Notes: generated by a model from the letters alone, not told the origin. DNA of 5,829 nucleotides from Nitrospirota bacterium (GCA_016212195.1 JACRGW010000175.1:1-5829), one strand, 5' to 3'; shown: positions 1 to 5,239, counted from the stretch's first letter. A program made the numbers and translations.

Positions 1-1567
1 AGTGAAGGTCATAATTGATAAGGTACCGGGCCCTCTGTAAATTCATCCCTTCAGACAGGACATCGGTGCTCATCAGGATATCGATCTTTCCGGCCATAAA
101 ATCATTCACAATCTCAGCACGCCGGTTCGTGGATGTGATCCTTCCGGAGATCTTTTCAATCCTTATGCCGGAGAACGAAGGGTCTTCTGATATATTATCG
201 TATAGATAATCGAGGGTGTCGGCATAGTAAGTAAATATGATGGTCTGTCCCTTTTTACCCAACTCCAGTAACCTTTTCTTTAATTCACTCAGCTTCGCAT
301 CGGCCTCCGCATCGATACCCTCCACCTTCCTTTTCATCTCATTGCAGAGGGTGATGTCTTTTTCTATATCTATTAAGAGATCATTCAATCTAAAGTCATC
401 AATATGAATACCCTCCAGCTCTTCCAGAAATTCCTCTCCGGTCTCTTCATCCATACTGGATACATATTTATAAAAAATCCTTTTGGTCAGCAACTTTCCA
501 TCTTTTAATAAATCTTTCAATCTTTCAAGAAAGGCGGCATGATTTGAAATGCTCTTTCGAAATGCCTCAACACTGCTCTCAAGCCTCTTCAGAAGGATCG
601 TTCTGAATATCCCCTCAAGGGCGATCATACGTCCCAGTGCCATCTCTTCCGCCTGAGAGAGCCTTTCAGACTTTTTGTATTCCAGGATTCTGTAGTAGGC
701 CATCGTTAAGCCCTCGCTGATCGTCTGGGATATCTCCCTGTAGAGCCCCTGATAGGCCCCATCAAGCTGGTAATCTATATTCTCAAGAATCCTTTCGGGA
801 AAGACGATCTTCTTGCCGCTAATCTCCGCGTCAGGATAGTTCTGCTTGATGTAATCCCTCGTCCTTCTGATGGATATTTCGTTCATCAGGTCATTGAGGA
901 GCACGGGATCCCCTTCTTTATCAATCACCTTGAAATACTGGAAGAGATCGGTTATCCCTTCCTTCAGGAAGGCCTTCTGGTCCATTCGAGTCAGAAGCAT
1001 AGTCTGCCAGTAAAGGTCCCATATCGTATTGTTAATGGGGGTCGCGGTGAGGAAGACGATGTACGGTCTCTCACCACCCTTTGCGATATGATCCATAATA
1101 AGGGTATAAAGGTTCTCCCAACGGTTAGAAAGGGGATTTCTGAAGTTGTGGCTCTCATCAACGATGATCAGAGAGATCTCTCTTAGTTTGCCTCCCACCG
1201 CTTCCTTTGCCTTGTTCAGAAAATCGGCGGAGGCAAGCTCCTCTTGAGAAAGGATGCTCTCTGCGAGTATCAGGTCCTTGACCGTCTCCTTCCACATCCC
1301 CCGTAACTGGGCAGGGCAGATGATCAAGAACCTTTTTCGTTTATAGAAGCCAAACTCCTCGATAATCCTTTTGGCGATCCATGTCTTTCCAAGCCCAACG
1401 GAATCGGCCACCATACAGGCCCTGTACCTTTTAAGGCGGCTGAAGACCCTCCTGACAGCGTCCTCCTGGAACTCGGAGAGATTGACTTTTGATGCAGGAC
1501 GGCCACTCTCCTCTTCCTTACCCTCCTTTGGATACCCCCCCTTTTCTAAAGGGGGGATTAAGATCAT
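1..1567 (-). CDS. SNF2-type helicase domain (partial at left edge; separated by a frame break from its PLD N-terminus)
   Basis: This frame is open from the left edge up to a stop at 1655-1657. It encodes a superfamily 2 (SNF2/HepA-like) DNA-dependent ATPase. Numbered as if joined to the upstream PLD domain, the visible motifs are Walker A DSVGLGKT (about 262-269), the motif II box DESH (344-347), motif III TATP (381-384), motif IV QTIIFTY (648-654) and motif V TDVLSEGMNLQ (708-718). The QxxGRxxR arginine motif should lie just past the left edge. Proteins with an N-terminal PLD nuclease domain followed by SNF2 helicase domains are common in bacterial and archaeal defence loci and are expected to translocate on DNA and cut it. 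Here the helicase frame differs from the PLD frame, with the break in the G run at 1535-1541. ATG codons at 1567, 1582 and 1606 could start a separate protein, but none has a good ribosome binding site, so a frameshifted single gene is more likely. The left end is truncated by the window. Confidence 0.88.
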   Translation of the reverse strand, partial: MILIPPLEKGGYPKEGKEEESGRPASKVNLSEFQEDAVRRVFSRLKRYRACMVADSVGLGKTWIAKRIIEEFGFYKRKRFLIICPAQLRGMWKETVKDLILAESILSQEELASADFLNKAKEAVGGKLREISLIIVDESHNFRNPLSNRWENLYTLIMDHIAKGGERPYIVFLTATPINNTIWDLYWQTMLLTRMDQKAFLKEGITDLFQYFKVIDKEGDPVLLNDLMNEISIRRTRDYIKQNYPDAEISGKKIVFPERILENIDYQLDGAYQGLYREISQTISEGLTMAYYRILEYKKSERLSQAEEMALGRMIALEGIFRTILLKRLESSVEAFRKSISNHAAFLERLKDLLKDGKLLTKRIFYKYVSSMDEETGEEFLEELEGIHIDDFRLNDLLIDIEKDITLCNEMKRKVEGIDAEADAKLSELKKRLLELGKKGQTIIFTYYADTLDYLYDNISEDPSFSGIRIEKISGRITSTNRRAEIVNDFMAGKIDILMSTDVLSEGMNLQRARYLINYDLH

Positions 1568-2189
1568 CTCTTTGCAACTCATACAACGATTTGATGTAGA
1601 CCTCATACGGGGTATATTCCCTTGTCCCAAAACGGGAGGCCTCAAGGAGTCTGATCAACCCGGCCTTGAAGTCTGCGGCCTCGTTCCAGAACTTATCAAA
1701 CCAGTTTGTCCTCACATAACTCGCCTCAGACTCCAGGGAAACAGAGTTCAGTTCCGTATTATGAGTAAGCCCTGAAGGGGTAAAATTGGATGACCCCACC
1801 ACGACAAGCTCATCAAAGATATATGCCTTCCCATGGAGAAACTCCTTGTCATAGAGACGGACCTCCACATTTTCTTTGTTCAGATAGGCGATGAATTCTT
1901 TAATGAGGGTGTCTTTTTCTTCAGAGAGTTCATATCCTTCAATCTCATCCCGCAACATCTTTAAAAGGACATCCCCAAGCGTGGTCTCATTCCTGATCTC
2001 AGGGGCTTTTCCAAGGAGCAGCCTAAATCTCTTAACCCCCTGAACATTGTCCTTAATGAAGGCATAGGCCTGGATACTAAAAAAGGCCGTGGCGATGTCA
2101 AACTGGGTGGCGGGGATCTCTCTGAGGACATCGTTGAGGAAGGTAGAGAGCTTTATGTCACTGTTGCCTATGATTTTTTTAGGGATCAT
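1518..2189 (-). CDS. PLD-like nuclease domain, N-terminal part of the PLD/helicase gene (copy 1)
   Basis: This 223-codon frame encodes a phospholipase D-fold nuclease domain. It has one complete HKD motif, H119-x-K121-x4-D126, followed by GSSN at 132-135, as in single-motif PLD nucleases that work as dimers. Residues 1-207 form the conserved domain. The end, from NPPFRKGG (211-218) onward, is encoded by a palindromic repeat, and the frame then stops at 1518-1520. Deleting one base of the C7 run at 1535-1541 would continue the reading as KGGYPKEGKEEES into the helicase, so this is probably the front of a frameshifted gene of more than 730 residues. The ATG at 2189 is preceded by AGGATAGGTG about 10 bases upstream. 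A near-identical domain starts at 4391. As it stands, translation would give a free PLD domain similar in size to copy 2. Confidence 0.85.
   Translation of the reverse strand: MIPKKIIGNSDIKLSTFLNDVLREIPATQFDIATAFFSIQAYAFIKDNVQGVKRFRLLLGKAPEIRNETTLGDVLLKMLRDEIEGYELSEEKDTLIKEFIAYLNKENVEVRLYDKEFLHGKAYIFDELVVVGSSNFTPSGLTHNTELNSVSLESEASYVRTNWFDKFWNEAADFKAGLIRLLEASRFGTREYTPYEVYIKSLYELQRDDLNPPFRKGGVSKGG
1535..1556. repeat. Palindromic NPPFRKGG-type repeat with homopolymer run at the frame break
   Basis: Nine-base perfect arms (CCCCCCTTT at 1536-1544 and AAAGGGGGG at 1548-1556) flank a TCT loop, with one extra C at 1535. Read on the minus strand it encodes NPPFRKGG. From family knowledge, dispersed elements of this shape occur in many copies in some Nitrospirota, Desulfobacterota and cyanobacterial genomes and can sit inside genes; that this element is dispersed in this genome is inferred. 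It lies exactly in the linker between the PLD and helicase domains and is absent from PLD copy 2, so it was probably inserted after the duplication. The seven-base run is where the reading frame is lost. Confidence 0.8.
1567..2189 (-). repeat. Direct repeat of the PLD domain, copy 1 (partner 3769-4391)
   Basis: This stretch aligns without a gap to 3769-4391 at a constant offset of 2202 bases, with about 48 mismatches in 623 bases by hand count (about 92% identity). Similarity begins at the start codon and stops just after codon 207, where copy 1 enters the palindromic repeat and copy 2 enters unrelated sequence. The two proteins differ at about 15 of 207 positions, and the HKD residues are unchanged. 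Confidence 0.92.
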
Positions 2190-2194
2190 CGCAT

Positions 2195-2245
2195 TTATTC
2201 ACCTATCCTGACATCTCGTGCCTTGCTGCCACTTGACATCTTCAT
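2195..2245 (-). other. Possible 16-codon leader ORF or gene remnant before PLD copy 1
   Basis: A short frame (MKMSSGSKARDVRIGE) runs from an ATG at 2245 to a TAA at 2195-2197, ending 5 bases before the PLD start. Its last codons overlap the AGGATAGGTG ribosome binding site of the PLD gene, so it could act as a coupled leader. It could equally be the remnant of a gene end, or chance. No convincing promoter was recognised in 2191-2276. Confidence 0.2.
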
Positions 2246-2276
2246 ATCGTTGTGTCATATTCAACTTGAGCGGTAA

Positions 2277-2346
2277 GCCCGCTGTAGGTTCCTCTGGTGT
2301 TCCCTTCCGTAGGTTGGCCAAGCCAGAGGGCACGCACCTACAGGGC
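2277..2346. repeat. Long imperfect hairpin, REP-like element between DUF3800 and PLD copy 1
   Basis: Nested inverted arms can be read directly: CTGTAGGT (2282-2289) with ACCTACAG (2336-2343), and CCTCTGG (2291-2297) with CCAGAGG (2323-2329). Around them are short direct repeats, AGGGCACGC at 2327-2335 and 2342-2350, and GTAGGTT at 2284-2290 and 2309-2315. On the minus strand it starts 11 bases after the DUF3800 stop, so it may form a structured 3' end of that transcript. On that strand no T run follows it, so it is not a canonical terminator. A run of seven T (2353-2359) follows it only on the plus strand. The modular repeats resemble dispersed REP/MITE-like elements. Confidence 0.55.
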
Positions 2347-2357
2347 ACGCTCTTTTT

Positions 2358-2990
2358 TTATGGCAAATAAACATCATCGTATTTGATCTTACCCTTAAAA
2401 ACATCAAACCATTCCCTGTCACCTTTCTCATATTTCCGGAAAATCCCCCAGGAAAACAGATCAACTGCCTGAAGAGGCAGGTCTTCATGGGAAAGATGGT
2501 GGTCTATATCGAGCGGTATTCTCGGCTCTATCCTACCGATTAACTGCCGGATAAGGTAGTCATCGAACTCTTTTATTTCTTTCTTGCTCTTGCTTCTGTC
2601 TATTACAAGTCCGACTCTCACCGAGGCATTTGCAAAAGGAATGACATCAAGGACTTTTCTTGCGATAAAGTTATAAACCCTATCCCTCTTCTGTGACAGA
2701 TAATCATATACACGTCTTTTATTGAGCGTGAGGGCGTAAAGCTCGAATGGCACAGACTCAACATGCCTGTAAAAATATCGTTTGACCTCTATAGATTGCT
2801 TTGACCCTTTCAATTCAGTTCTTTGTTTCGGAAACTTATGTTGCAGAGTTCTTTTTACAGCCCTGGCTATTTTCTTCCTGTTTTCCATGCCTTGCACCAG
2901 CATTACAGTAATCGTAAAATACTTCGACGGCTTCTTTGCAAAGAAGTCGAAGCCTAAATCGACGCTTTCATCGAGGTACAGGTAAAGCAT
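2358..2990 (-). CDS. DUF3800 family protein, predicted metal-dependent nuclease
   Basis: This 210-residue protein matches the DUF3800 pattern. It has an N-terminal strand with YLDES (5-9; the family's usual DESG is DESV here), an ELKGS segment (59-63), a VIDRS strand (129-133) and a C-terminal LQAVDLFSWGI helix (173-183). The acidic residues D7, E8, D131 and D177 could form the RNase H-like metal site proposed for the family. The length is close to typical. DUF3800 genes are frequent in defence islands and near mobile elements, but a substrate is not established here. The ATG at 2990 has TAGGAG 4 bases upstream, an unusually short spacing. It stands alone between the DUF2283 module and the hairpin repeat, and co-transcription with either neighbour cannot be judged. 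DFFAKKPSKYF (15-25) is encoded within an internal palindrome. Confidence 0.85.
   Translation of the reverse strand: MLYLYLDESVDLGFDFFAKKPSKYFTITVMLVQGMENRKKIARAVKRTLQHKFPKQRTELKGSKQSIEVKRYFYRHVESVPFELYALTLNKRRVYDYLSQKRDRVYNFIARKVLDVIPFANASVRVGLVIDRSKSKKEIKEFDDYLIRQLIGRIEPRIPLDIDHHLSHEDLPLQAVDLFSWGIFRKYEKGDREWFDVFKGKIKYDDVYLP
2922..2952. repeat. Palindrome inside the 5' part of the DUF3800 gene
   Basis: CTTCGAC (2922-2928) pairs with GTCGAAG (2946-2952), and the centre TTCTTTGCAAAGAA (2932-2945) is a perfect palindrome. The two parts are separated by a 3-base bulge (2929-2931). In the mRNA this would fold about 40 bases after the start codon and could affect translation. It may simply reflect the repetitive codons of the FDFFAKK segment. 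Confidence 0.5.
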
Positions 2991-2997
2991 TTATCTC

Positions 2998-3087
2998 CTA
3001 TACCCTGTTCTCATTCTTCTCATAAATGCCTCTTAAGAACTCCAGACCTATTACCCCAGTAGGGGAGAATAACGTTGAAGACCTCAT
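2998..3087 (-). pseudogene. Small ORF or 3' gene remnant ending in EFLRGIYEKNE, upstream of DUF3800
   Basis: The gap between DUF2283 and DUF3800 contains a frame open from 3138 to a TAG at 2998-3000. Its only ATG is at 3087, giving 29 residues that end in GLEFLRGIYEKNENRV. The stop codon is part of the DUF3800 ribosome binding site, so the two would be coupled. Eight of 11 residues of the ending match the ending of the fragment at 3601-3750 (EFLRDIYEANN), which suggests that both are leftovers of one gene family. A second minus frame here (3142-3020) also reads as protein-like (VLDDEVFNVILPYWGN), so the true frame is uncertain. The function is unknown. Confidence 0.35.
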
Positions 3088-3128
3088 CGTCCAGTACCTT
3101 GCAGTCAGTGAGAGTACCAGTCTTTCTG

Positions 3129-3332
3129 CTAAGCAACTTCAGTTAGTTCAAGTTTGTAAAGTGTTTTTATGGGAATTTTCTTTGCAGCATCAAGTATCTC
3201 TATTGAAACAATCTCATTGTTTGCTGTAGTATGTAGAATAACACCTTCTGCTATTTCTATAGCGCCATCCGGCTTTTTTGAGGACATTTGAATGTATGCA
3301 GCATCAATCTCTTTGTCGTATTTGACTTTCAT
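3129..3332 (-). CDS. DUF2283 protein, probable antitoxin partner of the DUF4258 protein
   Basis: This 67-residue protein has the DUF2283 layout: MKVKYDKEIDAAYIQM at the N-terminus, a middle EIAEGVIL strand (26-33), and the hallmark IVSIEILDAAK (41-51). The C-terminal 15 residues extend past the core. It starts 3 bases after the DUF4258 stop, and its ribosome binding site GGAGGTGA lies in the last codons and stop of that gene, so the two are translationally coupled. From family knowledge, DUF2283 genes very often sit next to DUF4258 genes in archaea and bacteria, and the pair is predicted to be a toxin-antitoxin system. The antitoxin role is inferred from this pairing. The module is AT-rich (about 32% GC) compared with the PLD genes on either side. 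Confidence 0.85.
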   Translation of the reverse strand: MKVKYDKEIDAAYIQMSSKKPDGAIEIAEGVILHTTANNEIVSIEILDAAKKIPIKTLYKLELTEVA

Positions 3333-3335
3333 TGT

Positions 3336-3343
3336 TCACCTCC
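3336..3343 (-). promoter_or_regulatory. Ribosome binding site of DUF2283 embedded in the DUF4258 stop
   Basis: GGAGGTGA on the minus strand is an almost perfect anti-16S match. It overlaps the final Trp-Arg codons and the TGA stop of the DUF4258 gene, 3 bases before the DUF2283 ATG. This sets a fixed order of toxin first and antitoxin second, and couples their translation. Confidence 0.7.
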
Positions 3344-3572
3344 AATGCTTCTTTTTTAAAGGGTAAGCAGTTATTGCCTTTATATCATGCCCGGTTTTTT
3401 CATAAATAACCTTCAGAGGATACCCCGAAAACTTTCCCTGAAATTTCCTGATCGCTATCAACTTATTTCCTTCTCTATGGGCAGAGTCAGGTAATTCTAT
3501 CGTCTCTATTATATCTTTTTCTGCTATTTTATATAACCTTATATTGTTTTTAGCATGTCTTGAAAGTTTCAT
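3336..3572 (-). CDS. DUF4258 protein, probable RelE/BrnT-like toxin
   Basis: This 78-residue protein fits the DUF4258 pattern. It has an N-terminal SRHAKNNIRLYKIAEKDI helix (4-21) followed by IIETIELPD, a middle strand pair around NKLIAIRKF and YPLKVIYEK, and the C-terminal ITAYPLKKKHWR. DUF4258 proteins are small and basic and are predicted to have a RelE-like RNase or BrnT-like fold. H6 and the C-terminal K/H/W residues are the obvious candidates for a functional surface, but no active site can be assigned from sequence alone. The ATG at 3572 has only a weak GTGAAAG ribosome binding site, so it would be made at a lower level than its partner, as expected for a toxin. An imperfect inverted repeat at 3597-3616 lies 25 bases upstream. 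Confidence 0.8.
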   Translation of the reverse strand: MKLSRHAKNNIRLYKIAEKDIIETIELPDSAHREGNKLIAIRKFQGKFSGYPLKVIYEKTGHDIKAITAYPLKKKHWR

Positions 3573-3596
3573 CTTTCACACACTTGATGAATTAAG

Positions 3597-3616
3597 TTAC
3601 CTATGTATTTAGGTTA
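3597..3616. promoter_or_regulatory. Inverted repeat upstream of the DUF4258/DUF2283 pair, candidate operator
   Basis: TTACCTA (3597-3603) and TAGGTTA (3610-3616) form seven-base arms with one mismatch around a 6-base spacer, 25 bases before the DUF4258 start. Toxin-antitoxin pairs often repress themselves through such a site. No clear -35/-10 pair was identified, and the region is AT-rich, where short inverted repeats arise easily. The site also overlaps the end of the remnant at 3601-3750. Confidence 0.3.
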
Positions 3617-3750
3617 TTTGCTTCATAAATATCTCTCAAAAACTCATGGTCTCCGCTTTTGTAAATATTACAAATCTTATTTGCATCAGCTTTATCTTCC
3701 AGTAGATAAAGCTTTTTAACAATAGAACGTCTTCCGCTCCTTTTTCCTTC
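3601..3750 (-). pseudogene. Out-of-frame C-terminal gene remnant after PLD copy 2
   Basis: A minus frame, one base shifted from PLD copy 2, is open from a stop at 3751-3753 to a TAG at 3601-3603. It reads as natural protein (SIVKKLYLLEDKADANK, then GDHEFLRDIYEANNLNT), whereas the PLD frame over the same bases gives LLLKSFIYWKIKLM, which does not. There is no start codon or ribosome binding site. The likely explanation is that a deletion joined the PLD domain to the tail of another gene, perhaps the lost helicase half. Its EFLRDIYEANN ending resembles the remnant at 2998-3087. The family is not recognised. Confidence 0.4.
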
Positions 3751-4391
3751 TCATCAGACCGGATGTTTTCTCTTTGCAATTCGTATAAGGATTTTATGTA
3801 GACCTCATACGGGGTATATTCCTTTGTCCCAAAACGGGAGGCCTCAAGGAGGCTGATCAGCCCGGCCTTGAAGTCTGCGGCCTCATCCCAGAACTTCTCA
3901 AACCAGGTTGTCCTTACATATCTCGCCTCTGACTCCAGGGAAACAGAGTTCAGTTCCGTATTATGCGTGAGCCCTGAAGGGGTAAAATTGGATGACCCCA
4001 CCACGACAAGCTCATCAAAGATATATGCCTTCCCGTGGAGAAATTCCTTATCGTAGAGCCGGACCTCCACATTATCTTTGTTCAGATAGATGATGAACTC
4101 TTTAATGAGGGTGTCTTTCTCTTCAGAGAGTTCATATCCTTCAATCTCGTCCCGCAACATCTTTAAAAGGACATCCCCAAGCGTAGTCTCACTCCTGATC
4201 TCAGGGGCCTTTCCAAGGAGCAGCCTGAATCTCTTAACCCCCTGAACACTGTCCTTAATCAAGGCATAGGCCTGGATGCTAAAAAAGGCCGTGGCAATGT
4301 CAAACTGAGTGGCAGGGATTTCCTTGAGAAGATCATTTGGGAAGGTGGAGAGCTTTATGTCACTGTTGTCTATGATTTTTTTAGGGATCAT
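3636..4391 (-). CDS. Solitary PLD-like nuclease domain (copy 2, helicase part lost)
   Basis: This 251-residue protein has residues 1-207 about 93% identical to PLD copy 1 at 2189-1518. It keeps the complete HKD motif (H119, K121, D126) and GSSN (132-135). After LYELQ the sequence departs from copy 1. The last 40 or so residues (from about 212) have no similarity to copy 1 and run out of frame through the remnant at 3601-3750, so the tail is probably not native. No helicase domain follows. It starts 3 bases after the hepT stop, with ACAGG as ribosome binding site, and so would be co-transcribed with mntA-hepT. It could be an active stand-alone PLD nuclease, a regulator that heterodimerises with copy 1, a donor for gene conversion, or a decaying fragment. 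The intact catalytic residues and open frame argue against long neglect. Confidence 0.82.
   Translation of the reverse strand: MIPKKIIDNSDIKLSTFPNDLLKEIPATQFDIATAFFSIQAYALIKDSVQGVKRFRLLLGKAPEIRSETTLGDVLLKMLRDEIEGYELSEEKDTLIKEFIIYLNKDNVEVRLYDKEFLHGKAYIFDELVVVGSSNFTPSGLTHNTELNSVSLESEARYVRTTWFEKFWDEAADFKAGLISLLEASRFGTKEYTPYEVYIKSLYELQRENIRSDEKEKGAEDVLLLKSFIYWKIKLMQIRFVIFTKAETMSF
3769..4391 (-). repeat. Direct repeat of the PLD domain, copy 2 (partner 1567-2189)
   Basis: This is the partner of the 623-base repeat. Neither end shows flanking similarity: upstream of the start codon the two copies share only two bases, and downstream they part at 3768/1566. No transposase or terminal repeats flank it. 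About 1.6 kb holding DUF3800 and the DUF4258/DUF2283 pair separates the copies. Confidence 0.92.
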
Positions 4392-4394
4392 TGC

Positions 4395-4883
4395 TTACCT
4401 GTCTGTATCTCCATCTACCCCATCATTTAAAATAGCTGAGATGAAACTTTCGATTTCGGTTTTAAAGGTTATAAAAATGCCTTCCAATCTCTGGCAAAGT
4501 ACCCCGAATCTCTCCCATTTTATTTCAAAACCATAGATATGCCTGAATAGATGACGAAACCTCAAATACTCTTTTAAGTCATTGCATAATCCTTCTGATA
4601 TAATTGCATCCCTCATATCTTGATAAGGCTTTGTCATCTGTAAGAGTAATTCCATATGCCAGTTTTCTCCTTCTGGAAGGCTATGGTCTATATTCACAGC
4701 GATCCTTTCAAAGATCTTCTCTACCCCGGAATAAAAATCGTGCAGAATACTTCCGGCTGCCCGTATCTCTATAAAACTGGGGCTATCTCCAATTTCCTCC
4801 AATAACTGGCGCATTTCATCGTTCAACCTTTTGAGATTTTCCAGTTCATTCATTAAGTCTTCTTGAAAATCTTCTTTATTCAT
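4395..4883 (-). CDS. hepT: HepT-like HEPN ribonuclease toxin
   Basis: This 162-residue, mainly helical protein carries the HEPN catalytic motif of HepT, Rx4HxY, as R110-HLFR-H115-I-Y117, followed by GFEIKWERF. The N-terminal region has a charged helix (MNKEDF to about 30), then the conserved SFIEIRAAGSILHDFYSGVEKIFERIA (36-62). It is longer than the classic HepT of about 130-140 residues and fits the longer HepT-like group. In the MntA-HepT system the toxin cleaves RNA through the R and H residues. The antitoxin silences it by attaching AMP to the Tyr of this motif, and all three residues are present here. The ATG overlaps the end of mntA by 8 bases, giving the usual antitoxin-toxin coupling. 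PLD copy 2 follows after 3 bases, which makes a nuclease domain part of the same transcript. Confidence 0.88.
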   Translation of the reverse strand: MNKEDFQEDLMNELENLKRLNDEMRQLLEEIGDSPSFIEIRAAGSILHDFYSGVEKIFERIAVNIDHSLPEGENWHMELLLQMTKPYQDMRDAIISEGLCNDLKEYLRFRHLFRHIYGFEIKWERFGVLCQRLEGIFITFKTEIESFISAILNDGVDGDTDR

Positions 4884-5196
4884 GGATCAACATCCCTTTC
4901 TCAACGGTTTTCTTTTTCAGGCTATCGAAGGCATCTTCAAAAGGAATCAGATTAAGTTCAACTCCGGGAGGCAAAACATCGTAAATCCGGGTTAATGCCT
5001 TAATGTAGAGCTCCGGTGCCAATCCTTCTACCACAATGTCAATATCTGACTTTTCATGGACAATCCCCTTGACCAACGAACCGATGAGAAATACTCTTTT
5101 GACGTGGTATTCTTTTTTGAGAATCTCTGCAGCCTTCTGCGACAATCTCAGCAGCTCCTTTCTCCTGTCTGTCTTCATTTCCCCCTCAATGCCCAT
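4876..5196 (-). CDS. mntA: MntA-like minimal nucleotidyltransferase antitoxin
   Basis: This 106-residue minimal nucleotidyltransferase has the signature GSx10DxD intact: G39-S40, ten residues, then D51-I-D53. E80 in PGVELNLI is the likely third metal ligand. The enzyme transfers AMP from ATP onto the catalytic-motif tyrosine of its HepT partner, which overlaps it downstream by 8 bases. The ATG at 5196 was chosen because AAGGAG lies 8 bases upstream. An internal ATG at 5178 with GAGGGGG before it is a weaker alternative. The longer frame back to 5331 is rejected because it would overlap the membrane protein gene and adds an unrelated Cys/Asn-rich leader. The AAGGAG itself lies in a degenerate repeat of the 3' end of the gene at the right edge. 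Confidence 0.88.
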   Translation of the reverse strand: MGIEGEMKTDRRKELLRLSQKAAEILKKEYHVKRVFLIGSLVKGIVHEKSDIDIVVEGLAPELYIKALTRIYDVLPPGVELNLIPFEDAFDSLKKKTVEKGMLIHE

Positions 5197-5239
5197 ATCG
5201 CACACTCCTTGCTTTTTCCAGCCTAGTTTTAATAAGCTT
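5186..5239 (-). pseudogene. Vestigial gene end KLIKTRLEKARSV overlapping the mntA start
   Basis: In a frame that encodes neither neighbour, 17 codons read KLIKTRLEKARSVRYGH before a TGA. The first 13 match ELVKNRLEKAKSV, the C-terminus of the partial gene at the right edge. The frame is closed by stops just upstream, so only a stub remains. It implies that the membrane protein gene was inserted between two copies of one gene end, or that the local sequence was duplicated. Confidence 0.45.

Noticed and set aside
15..209. Plus-strand 64-codon frame
   Set aside because: It is antisense to helicase motifs V-VI, whose minus-strand reading is unmistakable.
1535..1541. Programmed ribosomal frameshift joining PLD and helicase
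   Set aside because: The needed shift is +1. No known +1 signal or stimulating context, such as a slow codon or in-frame stop at the slip site, is present. A length change or polymerase slippage in the G run explains it better.
1371..1775. Plus-strand 134-codon frame
   Set aside because: It lies across the antisense of the helicase and PLD domains. Its composition has no domain sense, and it exists only because the minus frames avoid certain codons.
2233..2263. Plus-strand TTGACA followed by TATTCA as a promoter
   Set aside because: The spacing and the -10 match are poor, and no plus-strand gene follows.
2277..2359. Hairpin plus T run as an intrinsic terminator
   Set aside because: The T run is on the plus strand, where no gene is present. 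The coding strand lacks it, so terminator function for the real genes is not supported.
2261..2488. Minus-strand 75-codon frame
   Set aside because: It overlaps the end of DUF3800 in another frame and runs into the hairpin repeat. The peptide reflects the repeat sequence.
3026..3229. Plus-strand 67-codon frame starting MPLKNSRPITPVGENN
   Set aside because: The first half looks protein-like, but it has no good ribosome binding site, runs antisense through DUF2283, and mirrors the minus-strand remnant, which has better support.
1567..4391. PLD repeat as ends of a transposon
   Set aside because: The copies are direct coding repeats without transposase, terminal inverted repeats or target duplications.
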